Origin: Marinomonas profundi | GTDB lineage: Bacteria; Pseudomonadota; Gammaproteobacteria; Pseudomonadales; Marinomonadaceae | NCBI RefSeq assembly: GCF_020694005.1 | Contig: NZ_CP073013.1 | Coordinates: 1,092,578 to 1,156,577 of the forward strand | Reading direction: 5' to 3' | Length of the DNA stretch: 64,000 nt | Shown here: in pieces, positions 45,734-53,257 of the stretch | How the letters are laid out: every line of letters begins with the position of its first letter | Numbering within the stretch: the stretch's first letter is position 1 | The notes under the pieces: generated by a model | The model's database searches: none | Seen by the model: only the letters and a program-made list of their open reading frames with translations | Told to the model about the DNA's origin: nothing | Position numbers and translations under genes: made by a program

Positions 45734-46906
45734 TCATTCCCCCACATAACCCAATACCTTCTCTGCTAACCCAGCAAAGTGATCCAACAAACGACCTCTA
45801 GAATCCTTACCCGTTGTCTGCTTCTGTAATAATTTAACCTCATATTGCAACCAAACCATGCCAGCTAAACACTCTGCTACGGCACTTCGGGCTTGTTTCA
45901 GCGTTAATCCACAATGTGCAACGGCAAATCGTTCCAAATGTGCCACGCTACGCCAACGCTTACTCCCCAAAAGCGTTAACGCCTGGATATCTTGTGAAAT
46001 ATACACCGTTGTTGACACCACATCATAAATTGGCGCCAAACGGATATCCTCAATAGATGAGTACAACACACCAAAATTCTTCAAATGCGCATCACCATTT
46101 TGCAACCATTGATTCAACACAATGGCCTTAAAGTAATCTAACAACGCCTTATTGCGATATCTTGGGCTGACAAAAGTTGCAATACTCTTCGCCAACTGCT
46201 CGTAACTCCCCACATATTTATCGTCACGAGACCTAGCCTGCAAAACACAAAAATCCTCAAACCCTAAATAACCACTATCCGTCACATCAAAGCGCTTCAT
46301 CACAAAACAACGCTCATCGTCCGACAGATAAAACTCAGGCACGTCAAGACCCGCCTTGCTCAGTGCCGTCATACAAAGCCATTCATTCAACGCCAAGTCA
46401 GGGTAATCGTCCCCCCAAGACTTCACAATATAATGACCCATCCGCAAAGTGGCTTTATCTTTTAAAAGCGCCAACACTTTAGGCTGCACACCACTGACAG
46501 GCGAAGACAAAGCAAAACGCCCCACCAACTGAGCGAACAAATCCGGCTGGGAAGATTGCAACACCTCATCCAGCGAAAAAAACTCGCCATCACCTAAATT
46601 TGCCCCATAAGACAAACGGCCCTGCACCTTCCCCGCCAGCAAAGCCAACAAACCAAAATCATCCGTCGCCGTCAGCTTTGAAAAATGCTTTTTTAACACC
46701 GACAGCAAATAGCCCTCTGGCAAATGCATTTCAAAAATAGGAAAGAGCCGATTAGAAACATAACTTTTAGCCCGGACAGGCATAGTCAAAGAAACAAAAG
46801 AAAGGGAATCATCACAGGCGTAGTTCAATAAAAACTCATCAGACTCTTTCGTCAAACAAGCAACAGATTGCGCACCAACATAAACATCTAACTCAGACAT
46901 CATCAC
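45734..46906 (-). CDS. hipA: HipA-like serine/threonine kinase toxin
   Basis: A 390-residue HipA family kinase. E. coli HipA (440 residues) phosphorylates glutamyl-tRNA synthetase and causes persistence. Visible marks are the N-terminal HipA part with FPIFEMHLPEGYLL, the Gly-rich loop SSPVSGVQPKVLAL (about 136-149), FVMKRFDV, the catalytic loop NGDAHLKNFGVLY (about 270-282) and the metal-binding IYDVVST (about 293-299). Three ATGs in a row open the gene inside the end of the antitoxin gene (14-base overlap). All kinase motifs are present, so it should be active. Confidence 0.9.
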   Translation of the reverse strand: MMMSELDVYVGAQSVACLTKESDEFLLNYACDDSLSFVSLTMPVRAKSYVSNRLFPIFEMHLPEGYLLSVLKKHFSKLTATDDFGLLALLAGKVQGRLSYGANLGDGEFFSLDEVLQSSQPDLFAQLVGRFALSSPVSGVQPKVLALLKDKATLRMGHYIVKSWGDDYPDLALNEWLCMTALSKAGLDVPEFYLSDDERCFVMKRFDVTDSGYLGFEDFCVLQARSRDDKYVGSYEQLAKSIATFVSPRYRNKALLDYFKAIVLNQWLQNGDAHLKNFGVLYSSIEDIRLAPIYDVVSTTVYISQDIQALTLLGSKRWRSVAHLERFAVAHCGLTLKQARSAVAECLAGMVWLQYEVKLLQKQTTGKDSRGRLLDHFAGLAEKVLGYVGE

Positions 46907-47144
46907 GCTCGGCTAACAAAGACTCAAAAGTGGGCAACCGGCTTACCGCTTGAGGTGTCACCTCATAATGCAGATATTCTAACATCTTCAACACCTTACG
47001 GAGACCAATATCCGCCGTACGACCACTCTCGAATCCACTTAACGTCGCACGCGCCAACCCCAAATCATCCGCCATCTGCTGCTGACGAACACCTCGCGCC
47101 TTACGCGCGTGTTTAACGAACTGCCCCAGCTCCAAAAAATCCAT
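46893..47144 (-). CDS. hipB: HipB-like XRE antitoxin
   Basis: An 83-residue helix-turn-helix protein with GVRQQQMADDLGLARATLSGFESGR (split: QQQMADDLGLARATLSGFE) at about residues 19-42. Size and position directly upstream of a HipA-like kinase identify it as the antitoxin and autorepressor. The AT-rich stretch just upstream (about 47160-47205), with ATATAATTTAAATAATAG-like sequence, is the likely promoter/operator. Confidence 0.9.
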   Translation of the reverse strand: MDFLELGQFVKHARKARGVRQQQMADDLGLARATLSGFESGRTADIGLRKVLKMLEYLHYEVTPQAVSRLPTFESLLAERDDV

Positions 47145-47218
47145 ATTGCTTAAAATACCTTACATGAAAATATAATTTAAATAATAGTATAATATATTAA
47201 ACAAATAAACTCATTATC

Positions 47219-47326
47219 CAACCACCCCGTAGGCCGGATGAGCCGAGGCACGAGGCGTTATCCGGCGTTTAGCCCGATGCAACCAACCCACCCGTAAACC
47301 AGATGAATCGAGGAACGAAGATGTCA
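47219..47326. repeat. REP-like units and the left half of an interrupted composite repeat
   Basis: Unit GTAGGCCGGATGAGCCGAGG...GTTATCCGGC (47230-47266) is followed by a direct unit ending ATGAATCGAGGAACGAAGATGTCA at 47326 (read as GAACGAAGATGTCA). The 80-base element that should follow is displaced to 48541 by the IS110 element. Confidence 0.9.
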
Positions 47327-47365
47327 TGTAGATACCATCTCTCCTAACCAGCCTCAAGTTTTTAT

Positions 47366-48352
47366 TTAACTAACTTGAGGCTGATATTCTGCTTGATTCT
47401 TAACAACACCAAAACATATTTGTGACAACTTTCTCATCGCTGCACCTAGCGCCTGCATTTTTGTTTTGCCTTGTGCTAGTAATCTCGTTTTTTGAGCTTT
47501 TATATCAGGATTATGTTGTCCTGCCGCGACTGCAGCCATATACAATTTCGCTCTGATATAACCAGGTCCTTCCTTACTCAAGGATGTTTTTCCTGCCCGT
47601 TTGCCAGATTCGTTGTGCTTGGGGATCAGGCCTAAATAAGAAGCTAATTGTTTCGCGCTCTTAAACCGCTTACACGCCAGTAAGCAAACCATTATTCGGG
47701 ATGTTACTTCACCAACACCGTTTATACTTTCAAGTAATTGGCGGTTCTTTTTTAATTGAGGGTGCCTGTCAATATGCTCATCAATTTCATTCTTGAGTTT
47801 ATCAATTTCAGCCTTTAATACCGCTATCATATCTTTGAGTGATTGAGCGACTCGAGCTGATGCGTCTGAAAACTCTGCTGCTTCATAACGGTTTTCTTCA
47901 CGCTGCAAATCTTTTTCTAACGCTTCAAGTCTACGCACCATTGCCTTTAACTCTCTTGCTTCTACAGGCTCTGGCTGCCAACTTGAAAGTGAATATTGTT
48001 GGTCATGACCATAGCGAGCGAGCATTGTGGCGTCTGATTTATCAGTCTTATGAACTAGCCCTAATGAGTTTGCATATTGTTTTGCTTTTCCTGGATTTAC
48101 ATGTAAAAGAGTAAATCCTTGTTCATATAAAAAATACATTAAAGGTTCGCTATAAATGCCAGTAGGCTCTGTCGTAATAACAATATTCTGAGCTTCTAAC
48201 CCCGTATTCTTTACTAACCAATTAACTAATTCTTGATAGCCTTGTGTTGTGTTCTTTAATACCTTAGTTTTTAGCTTATTTTTGACCACATCGCGTAGAA
48301 AGCTAACATCTAACTTTTCTTTACCTATATCAATGCCAATAAAAGCTTTCAT
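47366..48352 (-). CDS. IS110-family transposase (DEDD recombinase)
   Basis: A 328-residue recombinase. The RuvC-like DEDD domain opens FIGIDIGKEKLDVSF (first Asp at residue 8), then ITTEPTGIYSEPL (Glu) and KTDKSDATMLARYG (Asp pair, about 101-114). A coiled-coil linker spans about 130-200. The C-terminal Tnp domain has SINGVGEVTSRIM and YLGLIPKHNESGKRAGKTSLSKEG (split: YLGLIPKHNESG, SLSKEG) with the conserved Ser region. Length is typical and the frame intact, so the element may be active. Confidence 0.93.
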   Translation of the reverse strand: MKAFIGIDIGKEKLDVSFLRDVVKNKLKTKVLKNTTQGYQELVNWLVKNTGLEAQNIVITTEPTGIYSEPLMYFLYEQGFTLLHVNPGKAKQYANSLGLVHKTDKSDATMLARYGHDQQYSLSSWQPEPVEARELKAMVRRLEALEKDLQREENRYEAAEFSDASARVAQSLKDMIAVLKAEIDKLKNEIDEHIDRHPQLKKNRQLLESINGVGEVTSRIMVCLLACKRFKSAKQLASYLGLIPKHNESGKRAGKTSLSKEGPGYIRAKLYMAAVAAGQHNPDIKAQKTRLLAQGKTKMQALGAAMRKLSQICFGVVKNQAEYQPQVS

Positions 48353-48540
48353 CTCTATCTACTCCCCTTGTACATGCAGCATCACCCTTACTTGGGGTGC
48401 TAGGATACCATTCAGTTTAATGGAGGTTAGGAAATCAGGGCTCAATCTACAAAATAGCATCTTTGTGCTCAGGTCGCGCACGAGCTCACCGATTTCCCGA
48501 TGTGATAAGTGTTAGCTAAACACTCATCAAGAAGAGATAC
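48353..48540 (-). ncRNA. predicted bridge RNA in the upstream end of the IS110 element
   Basis: The 188-base non-coding end upstream of the transposase is where IS110-group elements such as IS621 encode bridge RNA. On the transposase strand it opens with a perfect 10-bp hairpin (48528-48504, GATGAGTGTT with AACACTTATC). A stem GGAAATC/GATTTCC then encloses GCGCGACCT (48479-48471), identical to the 9 bases abutting the insertion core (48550-48542). AAGATG (48463-48458) can pair with CATCTT of the other flank. A second hairpin, CACCC with GGGTG, follows. RNA ends are not known. Confidence 0.6.
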
Positions 48541-48675
48541 AAGGTCGCGCCTTTAGGCCGACAAAAACCTAGCAACACCAAACCAAAATCTTTGTCGCGA
48601 TAAATCACGACCTACAAAAGCCACACAATACCACCCCGTAATTCGGCGGCGAAGGACAAGCCGAGCCACAAGGCG
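48541..48675. repeat. 80-bp GGTCGCG/CGACC element, copy 3 (right of IS110), plus REP-like arm
   Basis: 48541-48620 matches the elements at 43769 and 45644. A REP-like remnant (GGCGGCGAAGGACAAGCCGAG, read as GACAAGCCGAG, near 48650) precedes the vapC stop. Confidence 0.88.
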
Positions 48676-48695
48676 TAACGAATATTTTTAAGATG

Positions 48696-49127
48696 TCAGC
48701 CATCTCTCAAATAAAGCTTAACATCGGACTTCTTGGCAGCTTTGATCAGTTCCTTATCTAGGGTAGCAAGAGGAAGACCTTCTCGAATAGCAAGTTCTAA
48801 ATAAGCAGCATCATAGCTAGAAAGCTTATGCACCCTTGCAAGATTAAGCGTTCGATTAAATGACTTCAGTGCGGTCATAGAGTCAGCGAAAATGGGTAGA
48901 TTTTCGAGTTGGGAAATAAAACGCTCTACTTCACTGCCTGTCAGTTCTTTACGCTTCTCCGCCGCCAACAAAACATTGCACGCTTCCAAATGCCAGAGAT
49001 TTGGCACAACCACCTCAGCCTCAACCAATGTATGTAACACAGACTCAGCGTAAAGCTGATCCGCCTGCTTTGGGCTTTCCAAGATCCATCGCATAGCCAC
49101 CGAATTATCCAAAACAAAGCGACTCAC
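48696..49127 (-). CDS. VapC-like PIN domain toxin
   Basis: A 143-residue PIN RNase. Acidic residues are in FVLDNSVAMRWIL (Asp near 6), VVPNLWHLEACNVL (Glu), LSSYDAAYLELAIREG (Asp) and LATLDKELIKAA (Asp), the four positions of the PIN active site. It overlaps the antitoxin gene by 4 bases. VapC toxins cut tRNA or rRNA. The antitoxin upstream is of the Phd/YefM type rather than AbrB-type VapB. Confidence 0.88.
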   Translation of the reverse strand: MSRFVLDNSVAMRWILESPKQADQLYAESVLHTLVEAEVVVPNLWHLEACNVLLAAEKRKELTGSEVERFISQLENLPIFADSMTALKSFNRTLNLARVHKLSSYDAAYLELAIREGLPLATLDKELIKAAKKSDVKLYLRDG

Positions 49128-49363
49128 TTTCTTCCCTCTTCTTTGAGTTCAAGCAAGTCTTTGTCTGACATTATGTGCTTTTTTGCTGCCAAAATATTGT
49201 TAATGGTAGCCAGTATTTTATTATGATTATGCACTTTACTCGGGACGATATCGGCAACAGCTCTTCCTCTATTAGTAATCGTAAAAGTATCACCCGCCTC
49301 GACCCGTCTCAACACCTCAGGCAGCCGTGTCTTCGCCTCATAAGAACCTATCTCTTCACGCAT
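49124..49363 (-). CDS. Phd/YefM-type antitoxin
   Basis: A 79-residue antitoxin. The N-terminal DNA-binding fold has GSYEAKTRLPEVLRRVEAGD (split: YEAKTRLPEVLRRV) and FTITNRGRAVADIVPS, the Phd signature (x-AKxxLxxLLxxVxxG, ITxxGxPVA). The C-terminal part is helical and charged, as in toxin-binding tails. Upstream of and overlapping the PIN toxin gene. Confidence 0.88.
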   Translation of the reverse strand: MREEIGSYEAKTRLPEVLRRVEAGDTFTITNRGRAVADIVPSKVHNHNKILATINNILAAKKHIMSDKDLLELKEEGRK

Positions 49364-49440
49364 ATTAACCTTCCTCGGACAAACCTATTAGACCAGATCA
49401 ATAGACCAGACTAATAGACCAGTCTTTCGATGATCAATAT

Positions 49441-49732
49441 ACATGCTTTTAAAAAACCGTACAACCTGATGGGTCCTGAACTCTCACTGTCCCTTCCCAT
49501 TATCTGAAAACAATAGCGGCGATGAAAGATGAGCCGAGGTACGAGACGCTTTACTTGAGAATGAAAGTGACGGTAGAAGATGAACGTGACGTAAACGAAA
49601 CCACCAAACGGCACATTACGCTCCACTAATGATGCCCTACAAAACGGAACAGCCCCTCCCCCTTATCCCATCCAAGGAGAAGGTTAGGATGGGGTTCGGC
49701 TCTTGAACTCGCCATTTTAATTGCCATGCCTG
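49441..49732. repeat. repeat mosaic between the VapC-like and ParE-like modules
   Basis: CTCACTGTCCCTTCCC then AATAGCGGCGATGAAAGATG (about 49486-49530) repeats the end of the 42.6-kb array. A REP-like arm follows. ACTAATGATGCCCTACAAAAC (about 49626) matches 41.76 kb. A hairpin-family unit (CCCTCCCCCTT...AAGGAGAAGGTTAGGATGGGG, about 49654-49696) ends it. No gene is supported. Confidence 0.75.
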
Positions 49733-50017
49733 TTACTCCTCCACTGGCGGCCACTGACGGACGGTATGCATCAGGGCCAGTATCCAAACCGTGCCCCCAT
49801 CGATCTCGTACACCAAACGATAGCTTTCATGCGGGATGAGTTCGTGGGTGCCTGAAACCTTGCCAGCCTTGCCCATCTTCGGATATGCGGCCAACCTAGC
49901 GGCCGCATCGCTGAAAAGCTCATCCATGCGAACGGCAGCGCTGGGATTGTCGACCGCGATGTAGTCCCAAATGTCAGCGCGGTCTTGCTCCGCCTCTGGC
50001 GTCCAGACGACGATCAC
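49733..50017 (-). CDS. ParE/RelE superfamily toxin
   Basis: A 94-residue toxin with the ParE pattern: VWTPEAEQDRADIWDYIA (about 4-21), PKMGKAGKVSGTHEL (about 46-60), SYRLVYEIDGGTVWILALMHTVRQWP (split: YRLVYEIDG, ILALMHTVRQWP). ParE proteins poison gyrase; RelE relatives cut mRNA on the ribosome, and sequence alone does not decide. It overlaps its antitoxin by 4 bases. Codon use is richer in G and C than in neighbours, suggesting later arrival from a higher-GC host. Confidence 0.88.
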   Translation of the reverse strand: MIVVWTPEAEQDRADIWDYIAVDNPSAAVRMDELFSDAAARLAAYPKMGKAGKVSGTHELIPHESYRLVYEIDGGTVWILALMHTVRQWPPVEE

Positions 50018-50295
50018 GCCCGCCCTGCTACTACCTGATTGCGCCTGGCAGCAAACGCGGCTTCAACTTCATCATTCGACCGACCAAGGCCGACACGCAT
50101 CGAGGCGCGCCCAGCTTCAACTTTTTGCCGCAGGTAGTCGTCATATTCGCGGGCTTGGCGGCGTTGCTCAATGTAGCCGCGCATAAGCTCGCGCATGACC
50201 TGAGACGCAGGCCGATCTTCACCGGCCACTTCGGCCATGAAATCAGCCCGCAGCTCCGGTTCCAGCTTCATCGTAAAAACGGCTTCTTTAGACAT
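50014..50295 (-). CDS. ParD/RHH-type antitoxin
   Basis: A 93-residue antitoxin from the start MSKEAVFTMKLEPELRADF with AAGGAG 8 bases upstream; a start seven codons earlier is weaker. The N-terminus is a ribbon-helix-helix (VFTMKLEPELRADFMAEV, PASQVMRELMRGYI), and the tail with VGLGRSNDEVEAAFAARR is the toxin-binding part. GC-rich codons as in its partner. Confidence 0.86.
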   Translation of the reverse strand: MSKEAVFTMKLEPELRADFMAEVAGEDRPASQVMRELMRGYIEQRRQAREYDDYLRQKVEAGRASMRVGLGRSNDEVEAAFAARRNQVVAGRA

Positions 50296-50393
50296 AATGC
50301 ACTCCTTCATAAACATACTAACAAAGTATATACGTTATCAGTACCTTTTCCAGACCAGACAGCACATTGAGGCCGAGGATTTGCACTTATGAA

Positions 50394-50572
50394 CCATCAA
50401 CCACCCGTAACCGCATAAACCAAGCCACGACCATTACCCAACCACCGTAGGCCGGATGAGCCTAGGCGTTATCCGGCGATGAAGGATGAGCCTAGGCGTT
50501 ATCCGGCGATAAAGGATGAATCGAGGAACGAAGATGTAATCCGGCAATGAAGAATGAGCCCAGCAGCGAGAC
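50394..50572. repeat. 84-bp direct repeat (left copy) and tandem REP-like units
   Basis: 50394-50477 is identical to 51624-51707; it contains ACCCGTAACCGCATAAACC and a REP-like unit GTAGGCCGGATGAGCC...GTTATCCGGC. Two further 33-base copies of GATGAAGGATGAGCC...GTTATCCGGC run on to about 50545. The repeats end at the HEPN stop of pair 3. Confidence 0.95.
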
Positions 50573-50574
50573 GC

Positions 50575-51063
50575 TTACTTGAAAACAACAGCGACGGAAT
50601 CCCATCTTAAAGCAAGCTTTTGTTCTGCAAAATGTTTAATTTTTTGATACAGATTTCGCATCAATACAAAACCATTTAACGCTAACTCAATATTATCAAT
50701 ACGCTCAGCGATATCTTGGGGATATTCATGGGTGATACTATTACGAATTTCTCGCAACCTATCCCAATCTTTCACATCATCAATAATACGTAATTTTTCC
50801 AATCGATTAAGAATGTCGATCATTGTTGTAGCAGGGTCATCAATTTCACGTAGCTCAATCAACAAATGACGAAACAACTTAGCACCAAGCTTGTCTTGTA
50901 TTTTTATATAGTTAAACAAAAAACTGTTTACTACCCTTTGATTCGCATAATCTTCAAACCACACCGCTGTTTTTTCTTGCTGGCGCAATATGGCAAAATC
51001 TATCTCACATCCTTTAAACAACTGATCAATGGATTGAAAAACATCAACTAATGAAGGTCGCAT
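50575..51063 (-). CDS. HEPN toxin of MNT/HEPN pair 3
   Basis: A 162-residue helical HEPN protein with the RNase motif REIRNSITHEYP (R-x4-H, about 114-125). The preceding LRIIDDVKDWDRL and the earlier NYIKIQDKLGAKLFRHLL parallel pair 2 (IGALDSVEQWLKL, SKLQDVMGAKLLPAVI), so the two are homologues. It overlaps the MNT gene by 16 bases. Intact, unlike pair 2. Confidence 0.85.
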   Translation of the reverse strand: MRPSLVDVFQSIDQLFKGCEIDFAILRQQEKTAVWFEDYANQRVVNSFLFNYIKIQDKLGAKLFRHLLIELREIDDPATTMIDILNRLEKLRIIDDVKDWDRLREIRNSITHEYPQDIAERIDNIELALNGFVLMRNLYQKIKHFAEQKLALRWDSVAVVFK

Positions 51064-51347
51064 AATAAAAACCCCGATTCTCTTGCTATACGGTCAATCA
51101 AACGAGGCGTCCCTCGGTGAATGACCAAATCTATCTTTTGATCACCAATATCACGCTTCAACCCTGTCAGAAAAGTGATCTTTTTTTCAGCAAGATCATC
51201 AAAAGAAGAGGGAATGATATACAAATCGATATCTCCACCTTTTTGCGTATCATCAACTCGACTACCAAATAGAAACAACTTCCCTTGGCGAAAAACCGTC
51301 GTGAAATGTTGGATAATAGCTTGCTGTTGCTGTTCGGTCAGACGCAT
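51048..51347 (-). CDS. MNT-type nucleotidyltransferase (antitoxin of HEPN pair 3)
   Basis: A 99-residue nucleotidyltransferase with LFLFGSRVDDTQKGGDIDLYI (split: FGSRVDDTQKGGDIDLYI, about 25-42), a close relative of the pair 2 antitoxin. Expected to AMPylate and silence the HEPN toxin. Upstream of its partner, with the pair enclosed between 84-bp perfect direct repeats. Confidence 0.87.
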   Translation of the reverse strand: MRLTEQQQQAIIQHFTTVFRQGKLFLFGSRVDDTQKGGDIDLYIIPSSFDDLAEKKITFLTGLKRDIGDQKIDLVIHRGTPRLIDRIARESGFLLCDLH

Positions 51348-51423
51348 AAACGTACCTTCTAGATAAAAAGAACATACCGATTATAGCAAATAAAGCAAAA
51401 ACTCTATCGCACTTGATCACATA

Positions 51424-51860
51424 TTATCAACCCACCCGTAGGCCGGATGAGCCTAGGCGTTATCCGGCGATGAAGGATGAGCCCAGGCGTTATCCGGCGA
51501 TAAAGGATGAGCCTAGGCGTTATCCGGCACAAACCCATATGACACAAACCCAACGCCGGATAACGGTCGTACCTCCCTCATCCGGCCTACAAAACCATAA
51601 CTTACGCACAAACCCGCAATCCGCCATCAACCACCCGTAACCGCATAAACCAAGCCACGACCATTACCCAACCACCGTAGGCCGGATGAGCCTAGGCGTT
51701 ATCCGGCACAAACCCACATAACACAAACCCAACGCCGGATAACGGTCGTTCCTCCCTCATCCGGCCTACAAAACCATAACTTACGCACAAACCCGCAATC
51801 CGCCGTCAACCCACCCGTAGGCTGGATAAGCCGAGGCATGAGGCGTAATCTGACATTACT
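51424..51860. repeat. REP/BIME cluster with the right copy of the 84-bp repeat
   Basis: Three direct REP-like units in tandem (51427-51537, GATGAGCC(T/C)AGGCG...ATCCGGC) are followed by an inverted unit (51549-51592). The 84-base copy lies at 51624-51707, then a second inverted unit (51725-51772) and a direct half unit (about 51817-51860). The inverted-unit block with CATAACTTACGCACAAACCC occurs twice, about 180 bases apart, with one base changed (GTACC versus GTTCC). No gene from 51348 to 51944. Confidence 0.93.
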
Positions 51861-51944
51861 AGCATCGAATGACCATGCTTTTCTTTACCTTTTAAGCAAA
51901 AATACCTAACCTACATAACATAAATGTAAATAAGAGAAAAAAGC

Positions 51945-52196
51945 ATGAAAAATATCACGCGCAATGAAATTCGAGCGCTTATCCGTGAGATATTAGAAAA
52001 AAACAACGATACAAACCACATTGGTGACGATGATGCACTTATATCATCAGGCAGACTCGACTCGTTGGACATTGCCGAATTAATGATTTATTTACAAGAC
52101 GAATATGGTATCAATACGGCTAACTCGGACCCCGACTTTTACAATAAGCTGGATTCTATAGAGTCAATTACCCAGTATATTAACCAGCATAATTAA
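51945..52196 (+). CDS. acyl/phosphopantetheine carrier protein
   Basis: An 83-residue helical carrier protein. The phosphopantetheine Ser is in SSGRLDSLDIAELMIYL (DSL, residues about 36-38). Its acidic helices and length fit ACP or D-alanyl-carrier (DltC-like) proteins. It is convergent with, and 2 bases from the stop of, the SGNH gene of an MBOAT-SGNH pair. A carrier next to an MBOAT recalls dlt-type systems, but no loading ligase is in the window. Housekeeping AcpP is normally in the fab operon, so this is a specialised copy. Confidence 0.85.
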   Translation: MKNITRNEIRALIREILEKNNDTNHIGDDDALISSGRLDSLDIAELMIYLQDEYGINTANSDPDFYNKLDSIESITQYINQHN

Positions 52197-52198
52197 TT

Positions 52199-53257
52199 TC
52201 ATTCTAATGCTTTATTATCTAAATCCTGGATATGTTTGGCTATTTTCCTAGCTAATAAAGCATTACCTTCCGGTGTGAAGTGACTACCTGTATCAAGAAA
52301 ATATTGCCTTCCATCATCAAAAGCATGGGTTAAATTGATAATCGCGCTGTTGTCTATTTGTGAATAAATCTTATTGTTAATAGCGGAATATATCGCTCTG
52401 TGCTTTTCATTTAGGAATGACTGCAAGTTTTCAACGTTAGCGTTTTCACTCCATACGGATGGCGGTATAAAAATAAGCGTTTTAGAACCTTGTTCTTTAC
52501 CAAACGCAAGCAACTGATTCCAACGATCATCCACTCTTCTCGCTGCTATATCTTGATACTCTGGTTGCTCGCAAAGGCTGTTTGTAGTGGTAACTTTATC
52601 TTTTAAAGAGCGAACAATCGATACTAAAGCGGGTAAACGATACTTCTCTATAACAGCTTCTATTTCAGAGTGACTAACATTTTTAGTGCATTCCACATAG
52701 TGACTAAAAAAACCATTGACGATAACGACCAAATCGTAACGTTTCTTTTCTATAGCTGCCATTCTATACCAATCAACAAAATTACCGTCTAAATTAATAC
52801 CCAACATGGAATAGTTATCGATTTTATAATCAGGCAATAAACCCTGCATCTGCGCAGATAAAGCATCTTTAGCTTCAATATGATAACCAAAGCTCTGTGA
52901 CGATCCTAATAGCAGCATCGTTTTTTTCTGGACCTGAGAAATGGATGTATCGGCAGGAAAAGCTCGATGACCGTAATCATCAATTTTGTAGATACCATAC
53001 TCTCCTGGCTCAATAATACGATCCAAAAATGGCGCATTATAAAATGTTAACTTCTGTGAGTCAGAAAAATTTCTCTCATAAATTGCTCGATCTGTATTGT
53101 CAGGCAAATGATCAAGAAAGACACTATCCTTATTAAACTGAGCGACTTTATGCCTAGCATACAAAGCAAAGTCACCAAAACCATCAAAAAACAAAACTAT
53201 GCAACCAAAAAGGGAAACAATAGCAAAAGTGTATTTAATTTTTTTCATAATCATCAA
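52199..53257 (-). CDS. AlgJ-like SGNH acyltransferase partner protein
   Basis: A 352-residue protein with one N-terminal membrane segment (about 10-28) and a periplasmic SGNH-type domain. The Ser block is MLLLGSSQSFGYHI (about 115-128); VIVNGFFSHY and LDTGSHFTPEGNALLARKI (split: DTGSHFTPEGN) carry the Asn/Gly and Asp-His positions. Such proteins work with MBOAT carriers to acylate polysaccharide outside the inner membrane. It overlaps the MBOAT stop by 4 bases. Confidence 0.78.
   Translation of the reverse strand: MMIMKKIKYTFAIVSLFGCIVLFFDGFGDFALYARHKVAQFNKDSVFLDHLPDNTDRAIYERNFSDSQKLTFYNAPFLDRIIEPGEYGIYKIDDYGHRAFPADTSISQVQKKTMLLLGSSQSFGYHIEAKDALSAQMQGLLPDYKIDNYSMLGINLDGNFVDWYRMAAIEKKRYDLVVIVNGFFSHYVECTKNVSHSEIEAVIEKYRLPALVSIVRSLKDKVTTTNSLCEQPEYQDIAARRVDDRWNQLLAFGKEQGSKTLIFIPPSVWSENANVENLQSFLNEKHRAIYSAINNKIYSQIDNSAIINLTHAFDDGRQYFLDTGSHFTPEGNALLARKIAKHIQDLDNKALE

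Larger units (their letters stand above)
47327..48541 (-). mobile_element. IS110-family insertion sequence inserted in a composite repeat
   Basis: Ends were fixed by comparison with the uninterrupted composite repeats at 43735 and 45609, which read GATGT-CA-AGGTCGCG. Here GATGT-CA stands at 47320-47326 and CA-AGGTCGCG at 48540-48549, so a 1,215-base insert carries CA at both junctions. There are no terminal inverted repeats. This fits IS110 chemistry, in which recombination occurs at a shared dinucleotide core. One transposase gene and a 188-base non-coding upstream end make up the element. Confidence 0.88.

Noticed and set aside
47327..48541. Terminal inverted repeats of the IS110 element
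   Set aside because: The ends share only short loose similarity (TGTAGATAC versus GAGATAC); lack of inverted repeats is normal for the family, so none are annotated.
51413..51640. Proline/arginine repeat protein across the REP cluster
   Set aside because: The frame is a translation of REP units (DEPRRYPA repeats) with no start signal.
42526..51940. Integron-like cassette array with attC sites between the TA genes
   Set aside because: TA modules separated by similar palindromes recall superintegrons, but the palindromes occur equally beside core genes (cobQ, hisF, tdh), lack the paired GTTRRRY/RYYYAAC core sites, the genes are oriented as small operons with own promoters, and no integrase gene is present.
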